The notes under the pieces: generated by a model | What the model was told of the DNA's origin: nothing | What the model saw: the letters and a program-made list of their open reading frames with translations, nothing else | Database searches by the model: none | Part shown: positions 25,749 to 33,973 of the stretch, in pieces | Layout: each line of letters starts with the position of its first letter | Numbering within the stretch: position 1 is the first letter of the stretch | Made by a program: the position numbers and the translations under genes | Assembly (NCBI GenBank): GCA_934133165.1 | Contig: CAKPAW010000005.1 | Location: 62,001 to 126,000, forward strand | Source: an uncultured Clostridia bacterium | GTDB taxonomy: Bacteria; Bacillota; Clostridia; TANB77; CAG-508 | Reading direction: 5' to 3' | DNA length: 64,000 nucleotides

Positions 25749-25760
25749 GGCGACACGACA
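25749..25760 (+). promoter_or_regulatory. 12-base leader motif complementary to the int-side RNA loop
   Basis: GGCGACACGACA lies 25 bases before the start of the 25785 gene and next to its AAAGGAGGT ribosome site. The same 12-mer, in the opposite orientation, is the loop of the terminator hairpin at 24381-24425. Confidence 0.45.
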
Positions 25761-25784
25761 CCAAAATGAAAGGAGGTATTAAGT

Positions 25785-26018
25785 ATGGAAACAAGATATT
25801 ACACAGTAGAACAAATTAAAGAGTTAGAAAATTGCGGAAGAGATAGAGCATATGAATTAGCAAGAAAATTACCACATAAGAGTAACGGAAAAAAGATATT
25901 AGTTTTAAAAGAAGCTTATGAAGAATATTACCAAAAAGAAAAAGAAAAAATTTTAGATGACTTTAATAATGAAACAAAAGAAAAACAAAAAGTTTATCAA
26001 ATAAAGAAATTTATTTAA
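25785..26018 (+). CDS. Excisionase-like HTH protein
   Basis: 77 residues. The winged-helix start YYTVEQIKELENCGRDRAYELARKLP resembles HTH_17 excisionase/MerR-like DNA-binding domains; the remainder is a charged helix. It is the second gene of the early transcript, where Xis or an early regulator is expected. AAAGGAGGT precedes the start, and its leader carries the 12-base motif discussed at 25749. Confidence 0.65.
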   Translation: METRYYTVEQIKELENCGRDRAYELARKLPHKSNGKKILVLKEAYEEYYQKEKEKILDDFNNETKEKQKVYQIKKFI

Positions 26019-26033
26019 AGGAGGAACGAACAA

Positions 26034-26156
26034 ATGAGTAAAAAAGAAAGACAAGCATACAGAAGAGGAATAATAGAAACTTTAGTGTATGGAACAATGT
26101 TTATTACAATGGTAGGAATGACATCAGTGTATTTTTATACAAAATTATTTATGTAG
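26034..26156 (+). CDS. Small membrane protein, 40 aa
   Basis: It reads MSKKERQAYRRGIIETLVYG and then a hydrophobic stretch to the end (MFITMVGMTSVYFY): a basic N-terminus and one membrane helix. AAAGGAGG precedes it. Function unknown. Confidence 0.55.
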   Translation: MSKKERQAYRRGIIETLVYGTMFITMVGMTSVYFYTKLFM

Positions 26157-26171
26157 AAAGGGGTGATAAAT

Positions 26172-26423
26172 ATGTGGAGTAAAGAAAAACAAAGTTTACT
26201 GAGAACAAGGACAAGAAATTTAAGACTAGCAGAAAATAAAGCAGAACAATTAACAGAAGAAAACAAAGCTTTATATGCAGAGAACAAAGATTTAAGATTT
26301 GAAAAAGAAGAAACAAACGACTTATTAAGAGAAATATTAAAAATAACAATAGTACATCCAAACGAAAAAATAGCTTTAAGCAAAATAAAAGAGCTAGTTC
26401 GCGACTACCAATCTCAAAACTAG
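26172..26423 (+). CDS. Small coiled-coil phage protein, 83 aa
   Basis: Unrecognised. Rich in Glu, Lys and Asn with a continuous heptad-like helix (ENKAEQLTEENKALYAENKD). The ATG at 26172 is used because AAAGGGG lies eight bases upstream. Confidence 0.6.
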   Translation: MWSKEKQSLLRTRTRNLRLAENKAEQLTEENKALYAENKDLRFEKEETNDLLREILKITIVHPNEKIALSKIKELVRDYQSQN

Positions 26424-26506
26424 CTAGATTTAGAATAATTATATAAATTCATATCTATTTAGATTTTAACACAATTTAATTAGATATGCAAGAGAAAGGA
26501 ACAAAA

Positions 26507-26641
26507 ATGTTAGACGTAACAGAACAATATAACAATGAATGTTATAACAATTTTTATGCAAAATCAACTGACTGGGATGCTTATTATGAGCATTTAGCAG
26601 AAGAGGAAGATAGAGAATGGGAGGATAACGACAATGAGTAA
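26507..26641 (+). CDS. Small acidic protein, 44 aa
   Basis: MLDVTEQYNNECYNNFYAKS, then an acidic tail. AGAAAGGA precedes the start, and its end overlaps the next gene by 8 bases, which supports translation. Unknown function. Confidence 0.55.
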   Translation: MLDVTEQYNNECYNNFYAKSTDWDAYYEHLAEEEDREWEDNDNE

Positions 26642-27401
26642 TCAAGATTTAATAGATGTAAATACAAGCGAATTAGATACAGAAATAAGTATGCTTAGTA
26701 ATGATAATTTACTAGCAATGGCAGAACAAGCAGAAAGAAGAATAGATGCAATTAATAGAATAATGAGTGCGTCATTAAAAATAACTAATGAAAAAGATTG
26801 GATTTTAATAGCAGGAACACCATATTTGCAAGAAAGTGGAGCAACAAAAGTTGCAAGATTATTTGGTATAGGATGGAGTATAGAAAATCCAATATTAGAA
26901 ACGGAAAGTGATGGACATTTCACATATACCTACAAAGGAAAATTCTTTATGGGTGGAACAAGTATAGAAGCAACAGGAAGTAGAAGTAGTAAAGACGAAT
27001 TTTTTACAGGAAAGACAAATCCTAAAGCACCACAAGATATAGACAAAAGAGATGTGAAAATGTCAGCATATACAAATTGCATTAATAATGGAATTAAAAG
27101 AATATTACCAGGATTAAGAAATCTTACGTCAGACGATATGCAAAAAGCAGGATTAGATTGTGGCAAAATGCAAGGATATGGATTTAAAGGAAACAGCAAA
27201 AATGCTACGACAACTATAAATGGAGATTTTAAATGTGAACATTGTGATACAGAAATTTCTTCAAAAGTTGCAAGTTATAGTAAATCACAATATGGGAAGG
27301 AATTATGTATGAAATGTCAGGAACTTGCAAAGAAAGGAGAACTAAATGGAAATACAGGAAATGAACAACAAAATAAAGGAAAACAAACAAAGCAAGATTA
27401 A
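26634..27401 (+). CDS. Phage recombination-region protein with C-terminal zinc finger
   Basis: 255 residues, not firmly recognised. The central part (about 55-150, ending SAYTNCINNGIKRILPGLRNLT) is globular; the C-terminal part has CEHCDTEI and CMKC, a four-cysteine zinc ribbon; the tail is Gln/Lys-rich. It is translated just before, and overlaps by 56 bases, a PD-(D/E)XK nuclease gene. The pairing with an exonuclease suggests an annealing or recombination partner, but that is inference. Confidence 0.65.
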   Translation: MSNQDLIDVNTSELDTEISMLSNDNLLAMAEQAERRIDAINRIMSASLKITNEKDWILIAGTPYLQESGATKVARLFGIGWSIENPILETESDGHFTYTYKGKFFMGGTSIEATGSRSSKDEFFTGKTNPKAPQDIDKRDVKMSAYTNCINNGIKRILPGLRNLTSDDMQKAGLDCGKMQGYGFKGNSKNATTTINGDFKCEHCDTEISSKVASYSKSQYGKELCMKCQELAKKGELNGNTGNEQQNKGKQTKQD

Positions 27402-28263
27402 ATTATATCCTTGTAATAATTTAAGAGCATCAAATGTAGGACATCCTTGTGAAAGATATTTATATTTATCCATTAAAGATTGGGAAGATAAGAAATTACA
27501 CAATGAAACAACTCAATGCATATTTGATTTGGGAAATAAGATTGAAGAATATGTAATACAAACTTTAAAAGATGCAGGATTTGAAGTTATAACTCCCACG
27601 ATTAGAGCTTGGAAAGTAGAGAAACCACTTATAACAGGAAGAGAAGATTTAAGAATTAAATTAGAAGATGGGCAGTTTTATCCAGTAGAGGTAAAAGGTT
27701 TAAGTCCTCAAGAATGGGACAAATTAAATTCTGTGCAAGATTTTTTTAATAGTAAAAAATATTATGTTAGAGCATATCCAGCTCAATTATATATTTATAT
27801 GTATCAATTTGGAAAAGAAAAAGGTTATTTTGCATTATGTAATAAACTAACTGGAGAAATAAAACTTATAGAAGTTCCATTTGATTATGATTATGCAGAA
27901 AAAATATTGCAAAAAGCAGAAAGAATTTATAAGTGTATTGCAGAAGAGAAGTTACCAGAGAGCTGTGGAGATATTAGTGTGTGTGAATATTGCGATTTAG
28001 CACATGTTTGCACAGCTAACATCAAAAGAGTGGAAACTGATGTAGATGTTTCTGGAGAATTAGATGAATTAATAGATAAAAAACAAAAGCTTTCTGAAGC
28101 CTATAGAGAATATCAAGAAGTAAATGATCTGATAAAAAAAGCTGTAGGAGAAAGAGAAAGAATAATAAGCAATAAATATGTTTTTGAAAGAAAAGTTATT
28201 CATAAAAACGAGTATATAGTACAAGCAAGAGATGAAGTAAGAATAAATGTGAAGAGGTTATAG
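27346..28263 (+). CDS. PD-(D/E)XK nuclease with Cys cluster (Cas4/RecB-like)
   Basis: 305 residues. GREDLRIKL and FYPVEVKGL near residues 105-125 give the D and ExK catalytic residues. A cysteine in VGHPCERYLYL near residue 30 and three in CEYCDLAHVC near 220 form the set that holds a 4Fe-4S cluster in Cas4/AddB-type nucleases. The C-terminal 80 residues are helical. It probably resects DNA ends for phage recombination together with the preceding gene. AAAGGAG precedes the start inside the upstream gene. Confidence 0.82.
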   Translation: MEIQEMNNKIKENKQSKIKLYPCNNLRASNVGHPCERYLYLSIKDWEDKKLHNETTQCIFDLGNKIEEYVIQTLKDAGFEVITPTIRAWKVEKPLITGREDLRIKLEDGQFYPVEVKGLSPQEWDKLNSVQDFFNSKKYYVRAYPAQLYIYMYQFGKEKGYFALCNKLTGEIKLIEVPFDYDYAEKILQKAERIYKCIAEEKLPESCGDISVCEYCDLAHVCTANIKRVETDVDVSGELDELIDKKQKLSEAYREYQEVNDLIKKAVGERERIISNKYVFERKVIHKNEYIVQARDEVRINVKRL

Positions 28264-28264
28264 T

Positions 28265-28729
28265 ATGGAATTTGAAAAATTATATATGTTTAATCCATTT
28301 ACAATTCAAAATGCAGACAGTAAACAAATAGCAGACACATATACAAAATTACAAAATGCATTAAAAGATGAACCAGACACAGGATTTGAAATATCAAAGA
28401 ATATAGAAATATATGCAAACATGAATTATCTAATAGGAGAAATGATAGCAAGATTACAACAAGAATATGACTTGCTTAAGACAGAAATATCAATAATGGA
28501 AAATAAGCAAGTATATATGCAAAGAAAACAATGGGAAGATACACAAAGCACTAAACCTCCTGCAATGAGTTATTTTGAAGCTATGGCAAAAGAATTTGTA
28601 AAAGAAGATAGCAAGGAACTAGCAGAATTAGGGGCTAGACTATTTAGATTTAAAAAGGCATACGAGAGTATAGACAGCAAACAAAATGCTCTAAAAAAGA
28701 AAATAGAGGCGATTAGATATGAAATCTAA
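28265..28729 (+). CDS. Phage protein, coiled coil, 154 aa
   Basis: Unrecognised. Mostly helical and charged, with no enzyme motif. It lies between the nuclease and HNH genes and overlaps the latter by 11 bases, so it belongs to the recombination/early operon. Confidence 0.6.
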   Translation: MEFEKLYMFNPFTIQNADSKQIADTYTKLQNALKDEPDTGFEISKNIEIYANMNYLIGEMIARLQQEYDLLKTEISIMENKQVYMQRKQWEDTQSTKPPAMSYFEAMAKEFVKEDSKELAELGARLFRFKKAYESIDSKQNALKKKIEAIRYEI

Positions 28730-29031
28730 AAGAAGTAAAGCTTGTGAAATATCTCAAAAAGTAAAAGAAATAGTATGGAACAGAGATAATCATAAATGTA
28801 TTTATTGTGGAAGATATGTTCAAAAAACTTGTGCGAACGCACATTTTATAAAAAGAAGTCAACGGAGGTTTAGGCATAGAAGAGAATATAGTTACATTAT
28901 GTCCAGAATGTCATTATCAAGAAGATTTCGGACAAGATACTAAATTATACGAAAATTACATAGAAAACTACTTAAAAGGCATTTATGGGGCAAATTGGAA
29001 CAAAGAAAAATTAATTTATAAAAAATATTAG
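28719..29031 (+). CDS. HNH endonuclease, read with a +1 shift at CGG
   Basis: 103 residues if the C at 28863 is skipped. Part one (48 codons) has CIYCGR and the first His in NAHFIKRSQ; part two begins GGLGIEENIVTLCPECH, giving the second CxxC and the HNH His. The conserved family string HFIxRSQGGLGIEENIVTLC is thus split exactly at CAA-CGG-AGG. In the straight frame the protein loses its second zinc half and ends at 28943. The shifted frame ends at 29031, whose stop is part of the TAGGAGG ribosome site of the next gene. Confidence 0.8.
28863..28865 (+). other. CGG codon at +1 frame change (HNH gene)
   Basis: Context CAA CGG AGG; reading CAA [C] GGA GGT restores the HNH family motif. Confidence 0.7.
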
Positions 29032-29043
29032 GAGGAAAAGAAA

Positions 29044-29472
29044 ATGGGAAATATAGTAGGAATTGATTTAAATATAGATGATAACTATCTAAATGAAGCT
29101 GTAAAGAGTATTGTAATGACAGGAATTGCAGAGACTTTAGACAAAGATAAAATTGTTAGCGGACTAGTAAATGCGGTATTAGAAACAAAAGTAGATGAAA
29201 GTGGAAAAATAAGTAGCTATAGTGGAGATAATAGGTATACTCTTTTAGAAGTATATGTAAATAAAATGATTAGAGAAATAGTTAAAGAAGAAATGAAAAA
29301 ATTAGTAGAAGAGAAAAGACCTAAAATGCAAGAAATTATTAGAAAAGAATTAAATAAAAAAGCAACACTAGATAAGTTTGTAGATGCTTTTATAAGTAGT
29401 AATTTAGATAATTTAGACAATAATTGGAGAACTAAGATAAGTGTTGAATATCAAAAAGATAATGAATATTAG
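29044..29472 (+). CDS. Phage protein, 142 aa
   Basis: Unrecognised. The C-terminal two thirds is a long charged helix (EVYVNKMIREIVKEEMKKLVEE). TAGGAGG at the stop of the HNH gene is its ribosome site, which supports coupling to the shifted HNH frame. Confidence 0.6.
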   Translation: MGNIVGIDLNIDDNYLNEAVKSIVMTGIAETLDKDKIVSGLVNAVLETKVDESGKISSYSGDNRYTLLEVYVNKMIREIVKEEMKKLVEEKRPKMQEIIRKELNKKATLDKFVDAFISSNLDNLDNNWRTKISVEYQKDNEY

Positions 29473-29531
29473 ACAACAGGGATAAGACAAAATAAAGTTT
29501 TATCCCTTATATTGTACGAAAGGAGAAAACA

Positions 29532-30186
29532 ATGGCAGGAGAAAAAGAAAGTTTTGTATTCTATAAAAGCTTTTATGACGCATTACAAGACTTAAAAGAA
29601 AAAGATAGATTAAAAGTATATGATGCAATATGTGATTTAGCATTAAATGGAAATGAAACAAAACTAACAGGAGTAGCAAAGACAATATTTATATTAATAA
29701 AACCACAGATTTTAGCAAATACAAAAAGATATGAAAACGGAAAAAAGCGGTGGTAGACCCAAAAAAGAAACCAGTGGTTTTGAAAAAGAAAAAACCATAG
29801 GTTTTCAAAACACAAAAAGCAAAACAAAACCTAATGTAAATGATAATGTAAATGAAAATGAAAATGTTAATGTAAATGGTAATGATAATGAAGATGTAAG
29901 CGACAGTTGTATTGACGGTCTACAACAGATTGTTGATTTTTATAATAACAACATAGGACTAATAACACCCTATGGACTAGAAATATTATCAGATTATGCA
30001 AAGGAAATGCCAGAAGATTTAATAATTTATGCAATGAAAATAAGTGTAGAAGCTAATAAAAGAACAATACAATACATAAAAGCTATATTAAATAATTGGC
30101 AAAAAGCAGGAATAAAAACACTTGTAGATGCAAAAAAAGATAATAAAAAAAGTCGTTCAGCAGAGGAGGAGTTTTTAAATGAATAA
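29532..30186 (+). CDS. DUF6291/DnaD-type replication protein, read with a +1 shift at CGG
   Basis: 217 residues if C29748 is skipped. The N-terminal 70 residues (ESFVFYKSFYDALQDL, IFILIKPQI, TKRYENGKK) are a DUF6291 winged-helix unit; part two gives GGRPKKE and, after an Asn/Glu/Val-rich linker, a DnaD-like domain (IVDFYNNNIG near residue 135, YIKAILNNWQKAGI near 185). NGKKGGRPKKE is a very common junction in such proteins and here is broken at AAG-CGG-TGG. Straight reading ends two codons later (Trp, stop). DnaD-type proteins start phage replication by opening the origin and recruiting the helicase loader. Confidence 0.85.
29748..29750 (+). other. CGG codon at +1 frame change (DnaD-type gene)
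   Basis: Context AAG CGG TGG TAG; skipping the C gives AAG GGT GGT AGA CCC and the family string KKGGRPKK. Unlike the other three, this CGG is followed by T, so the signal is CGG and not CGGA. Confidence 0.7.
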
Positions 30187-30454
30187 AGTTGAATTTATGC
30201 AAGGAATACATATTTTACAAGATAACTACAACAGAAAATTAACAGGAACACAATTAAAGTTATTCTATGAAAATTTAAAAGATATGGACAAAAGTATATA
30301 TATATCAAATATAAAAGAATATATAAAGACGAACTCATTTATGCCAACGATTTCTCAAATAAGGAATGAACAAAGAAAACAATTTGCAAATTATGAACAA
30401 AGAGATTATAGCAATTTAGATTTTAGTAAATTTTATGCAAATAGAGAGGAGTAA
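30179..30454 (+). CDS. G39P-like helicase loader/inhibitor
   Basis: 91 residues. The layout FMQGIHILQDNYNRKLTGTQLKLFYENLKD with MPTISQIRNEQ matches the small SPP1 G39P-type proteins that bind and deliver the replicative helicase. It overlaps the DnaD-type gene by 8 bases. No phage helicase is present, so it would act on the host DnaB/DnaC helicase. Confidence 0.7.
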   Translation: MNKVEFMQGIHILQDNYNRKLTGTQLKLFYENLKDMDKSIYISNIKEYIKTNSFMPTISQIRNEQRKQFANYEQRDYSNLDFSKFYANREE

Positions 30455-30457
30455 CAA

Positions 30458-30793
30458 ATGAATACAATAACATATCAAACTCGTCAAATGAGTTTAGAAG
30501 ACATACAAGATAAAACAAAAATAAGGTATATACAAATTTTAAATAGATTAGATGAACCTAAAACAGCTAAAGAGTTGGCAGTAGAATTATTTGAATTAGG
30601 TTACATACCAAGTACAGAACGCAATTACACAGCACCAAGACTAACAGAATTAGAAAAGATGGGCTATGTAAAAGCAACAGAAAAAAAGAAATGCAAATGG
30701 ACTGGTAAAATGGTTGCAGTTTATGAAAGAACACAAAAAGGTTTTGAAGCAATTAATATGAACCATATTCCAAGAGTAGGAGAGACATTATGA
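30458..30793 (+). CDS. Winged-helix phage protein, 111 aa
   Basis: A wHTH can be followed from RYIQILNRLDEPKTAKELAVELFELGY to RLTELEKMGYVKATEKKK with a wing ending in TQKGFEAI. It probably binds DNA, but its target is unknown. It starts four bases after the previous gene, with GAGAGGAG upstream. Confidence 0.7.
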   Translation: MNTITYQTRQMSLEDIQDKTKIRYIQILNRLDEPKTAKELAVELFELGYIPSTERNYTAPRLTELEKMGYVKATEKKKCKWTGKMVAVYERTQKGFEAINMNHIPRVGETL

Positions 30794-31533
30794 AAGTTTG
30801 GGAATATAGAATATATGAAGTTGCAGGAAACGAAGAATATGGTGGATATAGAAATTTTTTAGATAGAGGATTTGTAATAGCAGAAGATAGAGAAAAGTTT
30901 AAAGAAACTATAAGAGAAATGTATCCAGATATAAAATTTGGAAGAAGCAAGAAAATGGAAGATGGAACAATCTATTGCATAATGATATACAGCGAAGAAG
31001 TAGAAAGAAGTGAAAGACATCTAATATATGAATATGAATGTGATTATTGCCATAAGAAAGTAAAAAAAGAAGCATGTGAAATATATAGATTATATCAATA
31101 TAAACATTGGGGAGTGGGGAATGATACACCATTTAATTATTGCTCAATTGGATGTAGAGATAATCATTATAAAGAATTAAAAGAAATACTTAGAAAAACA
31201 AATGATGGTATAGACCCATTTGAATGGATAGATAAAAGTTCTTGCTATTTAGATTATGCTAAAGGATTTATATATAAAATTTCAAAAAAATCAACAGGGC
31301 AATTTTATGTAGGACAAACTAATTCAGTACCAGTTTTTAGATGGGCTCAACATTTAAAAAGCGATAGATTTCCAATAAAAAATATAGATGATTACATATT
31401 TGAAGTATTAGAAATTGTAAATAAAAACGATACAAGAACATTACTAGAAATAGAATCAGAATATATAAATAGAGAATACAATAAAAAACCTGAGCTATCT
31501 TTAAATATAGCAGGAATTAAAAAAGAGGTTTAG
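30790..31533 (+). CDS. GIY-YIG nuclease with N-terminal zinc region
   Basis: 247 residues. A zinc-ribbon-like part (YECDYCHKKVKK near residue 77 and YCSIGCRD near 116) precedes a GIY-YIG domain starting FIYKISKKSTGQFYVGQT near residue 158, with Arg in VFRWAQHL and Glu in TLLEIESEYI as catalytic partners. It may be a homing-type or host-DNA nuclease. The start overlaps the upstream stop (ATGA). Confidence 0.8.
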   Translation: MKVWEYRIYEVAGNEEYGGYRNFLDRGFVIAEDREKFKETIREMYPDIKFGRSKKMEDGTIYCIMIYSEEVERSERHLIYEYECDYCHKKVKKEACEIYRLYQYKHWGVGNDTPFNYCSIGCRDNHYKELKEILRKTNDGIDPFEWIDKSSCYLDYAKGFIYKISKKSTGQFYVGQTNSVPVFRWAQHLKSDRFPIKNIDDYIFEVLEIVNKNDTRTLLEIESEYINREYNKKPELSLNIAGIKKEV

Positions 31534-31536
31534 CCT

Positions 31537-31713
31537 ATGGAACTAACAGAAAACTGTAAAAGAGCAATAGCAGAAAATAGATGCTTAGGTTGTGTAGGAC
31601 TAGCTGAAAAAGATTGGGTTCCACCTAAGAAATGTCCTTATTTACCTACTGCAGAAGATAGTATAAAGCAGATTAAAGAAAATTTAGGAATACAGGAGAA
31701 AATATGGGAATAG
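31537..31713 (+). CDS. Small cysteine-containing phage protein, 58 aa
   Basis: MELTENCKRAIAENRCLGC, then KKCPYLPT: four cysteines that could bind zinc. It overlaps the following gene by 10 bases. Unknown function. Confidence 0.6.
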   Translation: MELTENCKRAIAENRCLGCVGLAEKDWVPPKKCPYLPTAEDSIKQIKENLGIQEKIWE

Positions 31714-32096
31714 AAGATGTTTTAAAATATACACTTGCATTTTTTCAAGACATAGATAAGAGATTATCACAATTAAGTGATTTACAAAGTAAGTGGGATA
31801 TTAAACAAGATGAACTATTACATTATATAGAAAATCATAATTTAGATGCAGTTAAGTCTTGTAAGATAATAAAACAATTAAAGTATGTAAGAGCAGAGAG
31901 AAGACAAGTAAAAAATGAAATAGATGTTATTAGGTCTCTAAAAGATACTTTTGTAGATAAATATAAAAATAAATTCATAGAAAAAGACTTAATACAAGCA
32001 TTGAAAAATTTAAAAGAATTAGAGCAAAGAAAAAATAATCCTAAATATACATATCAGTATTTAACTGAAGAACTGGAGATAAAAGATGAAATATAA
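31704..32096 (+). CDS. Helical phage protein, 130 aa
   Basis: Unrecognised. It has predicted long helices (QLKYVRAERRQVKNEIDVI) and no cysteine motif. It overlaps both neighbours, which supports translation in the early operon. Confidence 0.6.
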   Translation: MGIEDVLKYTLAFFQDIDKRLSQLSDLQSKWDIKQDELLHYIENHNLDAVKSCKIIKQLKYVRAERRQVKNEIDVIRSLKDTFVDKYKNKFIEKDLIQALKNLKELEQRKNNPKYTYQYLTEELEIKDEI

Positions 32097-32451
32097 ATTT
32101 GAAATAGGCAAAAGATTAATGGGACTAAATGAATATATTGCATATAACAGAGCTAATAAATATATAGGAGCAAAAGCAAAGAAAAATGAGCAAGCATATA
32201 TAATCTGGTGTATTAGAGAACAATTAGGAAATATCAAAATAGATAAGCCTGTGATAGGACATTTTACTTGGATAGAAGAAAACAAAAGGCGTGATTTAGA
32301 CAATATTTGTTTTGCCAAAAAATTTATATTAGATGCTTTAGTGCAAGCAGGAGTATTACAAGACGATAATAGAAAAATAGTAACTAACTTTACAGACAGC
32401 TTTGAGTATGCAGATAAGAGTAAAGTAATAGTAGAGTTGGAGGAAATATGA
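32086..32451 (+). CDS. rusA: RusA-family Holliday junction resolvase
   Basis: 121 residues. The conserved core RRDLDNICFAKKFILDALVQAGVLQDDN (in parts: RRDLDNI and LQDDN) carries the catalytic aspartates of RusA. It resolves Holliday junctions during phage recombination. Overlaps the preceding gene by 11 bases and the next by 4. Confidence 0.92.
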   Translation: MKYKFEIGKRLMGLNEYIAYNRANKYIGAKAKKNEQAYIIWCIREQLGNIKIDKPVIGHFTWIEENKRRDLDNICFAKKFILDALVQAGVLQDDNRKIVTNFTDSFEYADKSKVIVELEEI

Positions 32452-32654
32452 GTAAACAAGATAAGAAATTAATGATTTTAATAATCATAGTATGGATAAT
32501 ATACTTTGGTGGAATTTTTATAGCTACAAGAAACAAAAAAGTAATAGATAAAGCCTACATACAAAATTTAGAAGAAAAACTAAACATATATGAAGAAGAC
32601 TACGATAGATTTTGTTTAGAAGATAGTTTAAGACAAAGTGATGTATATGAGTAA
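32448..32654 (+). CDS. Small membrane protein, 68 aa
   Basis: One membrane helix (about 6-25, MILIIIVWIIYFGGIFIA) and a charged cytoplasmic tail. It starts in an ATGA overlap with rusA. Spanin- or Rz-like function is not supported by position. Confidence 0.55.
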   Translation: MSKQDKKLMILIIIVWIIYFGGIFIATRNKKVIDKAYIQNLEEKLNIYEEDYDRFCLEDSLRQSDVYE

Positions 32655-32826
32655 GATATATGCAGTATATGATATGCAAGATTACGAGCAATGCGTAAGA
32701 ATATATGACAATGTACAAGAAATAGCAGATAAATACAATATGACAAAAGGAAGCGTATTATCTGGTATATCTAAAGAAAACAAAATAGAGCACAGATATT
32801 TGGTAAAAAGAATAGATGATGTGTAG
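32647..32826 (+). CDS. Small phage protein, 59 aa
   Basis: MSKIYAVYDMQDYEQCVRIY, then an HTH-like MTKGSVLSGISK. The pattern is that of small NUMOD1-like DNA-binding segments, but this is weak. The start at 32647 is uncertain. Confidence 0.5.
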   Translation: MSKIYAVYDMQDYEQCVRIYDNVQEIADKYNMTKGSVLSGISKENKIEHRYLVKRIDDV

Positions 32827-32838
32827 AAAGGAGCAGAA

Positions 32839-33150
32839 ATGGGAGAGAAAATAGAAAAATTAAAATTCATTAAGTTACCAATAGATGAAGAAACAGGCAA
32901 AGAACAAAAAGAGTTTGAAGAAATGCTGGGACATATATATAGAGCGTATTATAGTGAATTTGGAAAAGGTTATGTAATAGTAGGGACAAACTCAGAAGAG
33001 GCAAGCAAAGCTTTTGATAATACAATTTACAAAACATTAATATCAGCAGGAGAAGATAAAGAATTTGCAAGAGCTTGTGCATACGAAGGGGAAGATTTAG
33101 GAATGTGTCTATACATACCTAAAGAATGTTTTGAAGAGGTAAAGGAGTAA
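32839..33150 (+). CDS. Phage protein, 103 aa
   Basis: Unrecognised, acidic. GAAAGGAG precedes the start. It is the first of a row of small genes joined by near-identical linkers. Confidence 0.55.
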   Translation: MGEKIEKLKFIKLPIDEETGKEQKEFEEMLGHIYRAYYSEFGKGYVIVGTNSEEASKAFDNTIYKTLISAGEDKEFARACAYEGEDLGMCLYIPKECFEEVKE

Positions 33151-33159
33151 ATAAGAGAT

Positions 33160-33345
33160 ATGGACGAAAAGGAAAAAGAAAAATATATTTTAAAATTCAT
33201 GTATAGAATTTTAACAGATAATAGAAATCAAAATAGATATTGTACAACAATGTTTGGAAATTTAGTTGAAAATAAAATAGTACGATTAGGAGATTGCATA
33301 AGTTATTTAGAAAATAAGTATCAAGAGTTATTTGGAGAGGAGTAA
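33160..33345 (+). CDS. Phage protein, 61 aa
   Basis: Unrecognised small helical protein. Its ribosome site/linker (AAAGGAGTAAATAAGAGATATG) resembles those of the next two genes. Confidence 0.5.
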   Translation: MDEKEKEKYILKFMYRILTDNRNQNRYCTTMFGNLVENKIVRLGDCISYLENKYQELFGEE

Positions 33346-33352
33346 ATAAGAT

Positions 33353-33637
33353 ATGTTAGTACCAATAGTAGATATGAAAGAATTTGAAAAAATTGGATTT
33401 AAAAAATGTAAAAAGCCTTATGATAGTTGTTATTATCTATGCTTTTCAAGAGGAATACAATATATATTTTTAAGTCCTGTAATGATAGATATTAATAAAT
33501 GGGAAGATACAGACCCACGAATACATAAAAATGCTAATTGTAGATACAGCGATAGAAGAACAGCACAAGATTTTATGTGTGAATTAATATTAAATGGAAT
33601 GGTAACGTGTAATTATTTAATTGAGAGGAGTAAATAA
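33353..33637 (+). CDS. Phage protein, 94 aa
   Basis: Unrecognised, with five cysteines and many aromatic residues. The linker before the start is GAGGAGTAAATAAGATATG, the same as before the next gene. Confidence 0.5.
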   Translation: MLVPIVDMKEFEKIGFKKCKKPYDSCYYLCFSRGIQYIFLSPVMIDINKWEDTDPRIHKNANCRYSDRRTAQDFMCELILNGMVTCNYLIERSK

Positions 33638-33640
33638 GAT

Positions 33641-33973
33641 ATGAAAGAATGGATATGGTATTTGTTTGTAAATGGTAAGATACTTAAAAAGTCAAAAGAT
33701 ATAGAAGAACTAAAACAAGATATAGTAAATATGCAATTACATATTGATACAACTCCATATTACTGTAAATTAGATACTATAAAGTCATTAGATGATTTTA
33801 GTGATGTTCATGAAGGTGTATGGTTTCCAGTATGTGATGTATTAAATAAAGAAAATAAGGTAATAGATGTTTTTATTGTTGAAGAATTTTATTCTTATCA
33901 AGATAAGAAATGGGAAGATGAAATAAAAAGATTTAATACAGAGAGGAGTGATACAAATGAAAACAGCAGATGA
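33641..33973 (+). CDS. Phage protein, 110 aa
   Basis: Unrecognised. Same upstream linker as the 33353 gene. Its end overlaps the 33957 gene. Confidence 0.5.
   Translation: MKEWIWYLFVNGKILKKSKDIEELKQDIVNMQLHIDTTPYYCKLDTIKSLDDFSDVHEGVWFPVCDVLNKENKVIDVFIVEEFYSYQDKKWEDEIKRFNTERSDTNENSR

Noticed and set aside
27346..28263. Phage-encoded Cas4 for spacer acquisition
   Set aside because: The nuclease and cysteine pattern are similar, but position beside recombination genes and absence of cas1/cas2 favour a recombination nuclease.
28719..30186. HNH and DnaD-type genes as pseudogenes or simple sequencing errors
   Set aside because: Three prophage genes and one host gene change frame at the same codon and in the same direction, and gene junctions fit the shifted frames; random errors would not choose CGG.
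32839..33973. CRISPR array
   Set aside because: The repeats are ribosome-site linkers between genes; spacing is irregular and no cas genes are present. No array was seen anywhere in the window.
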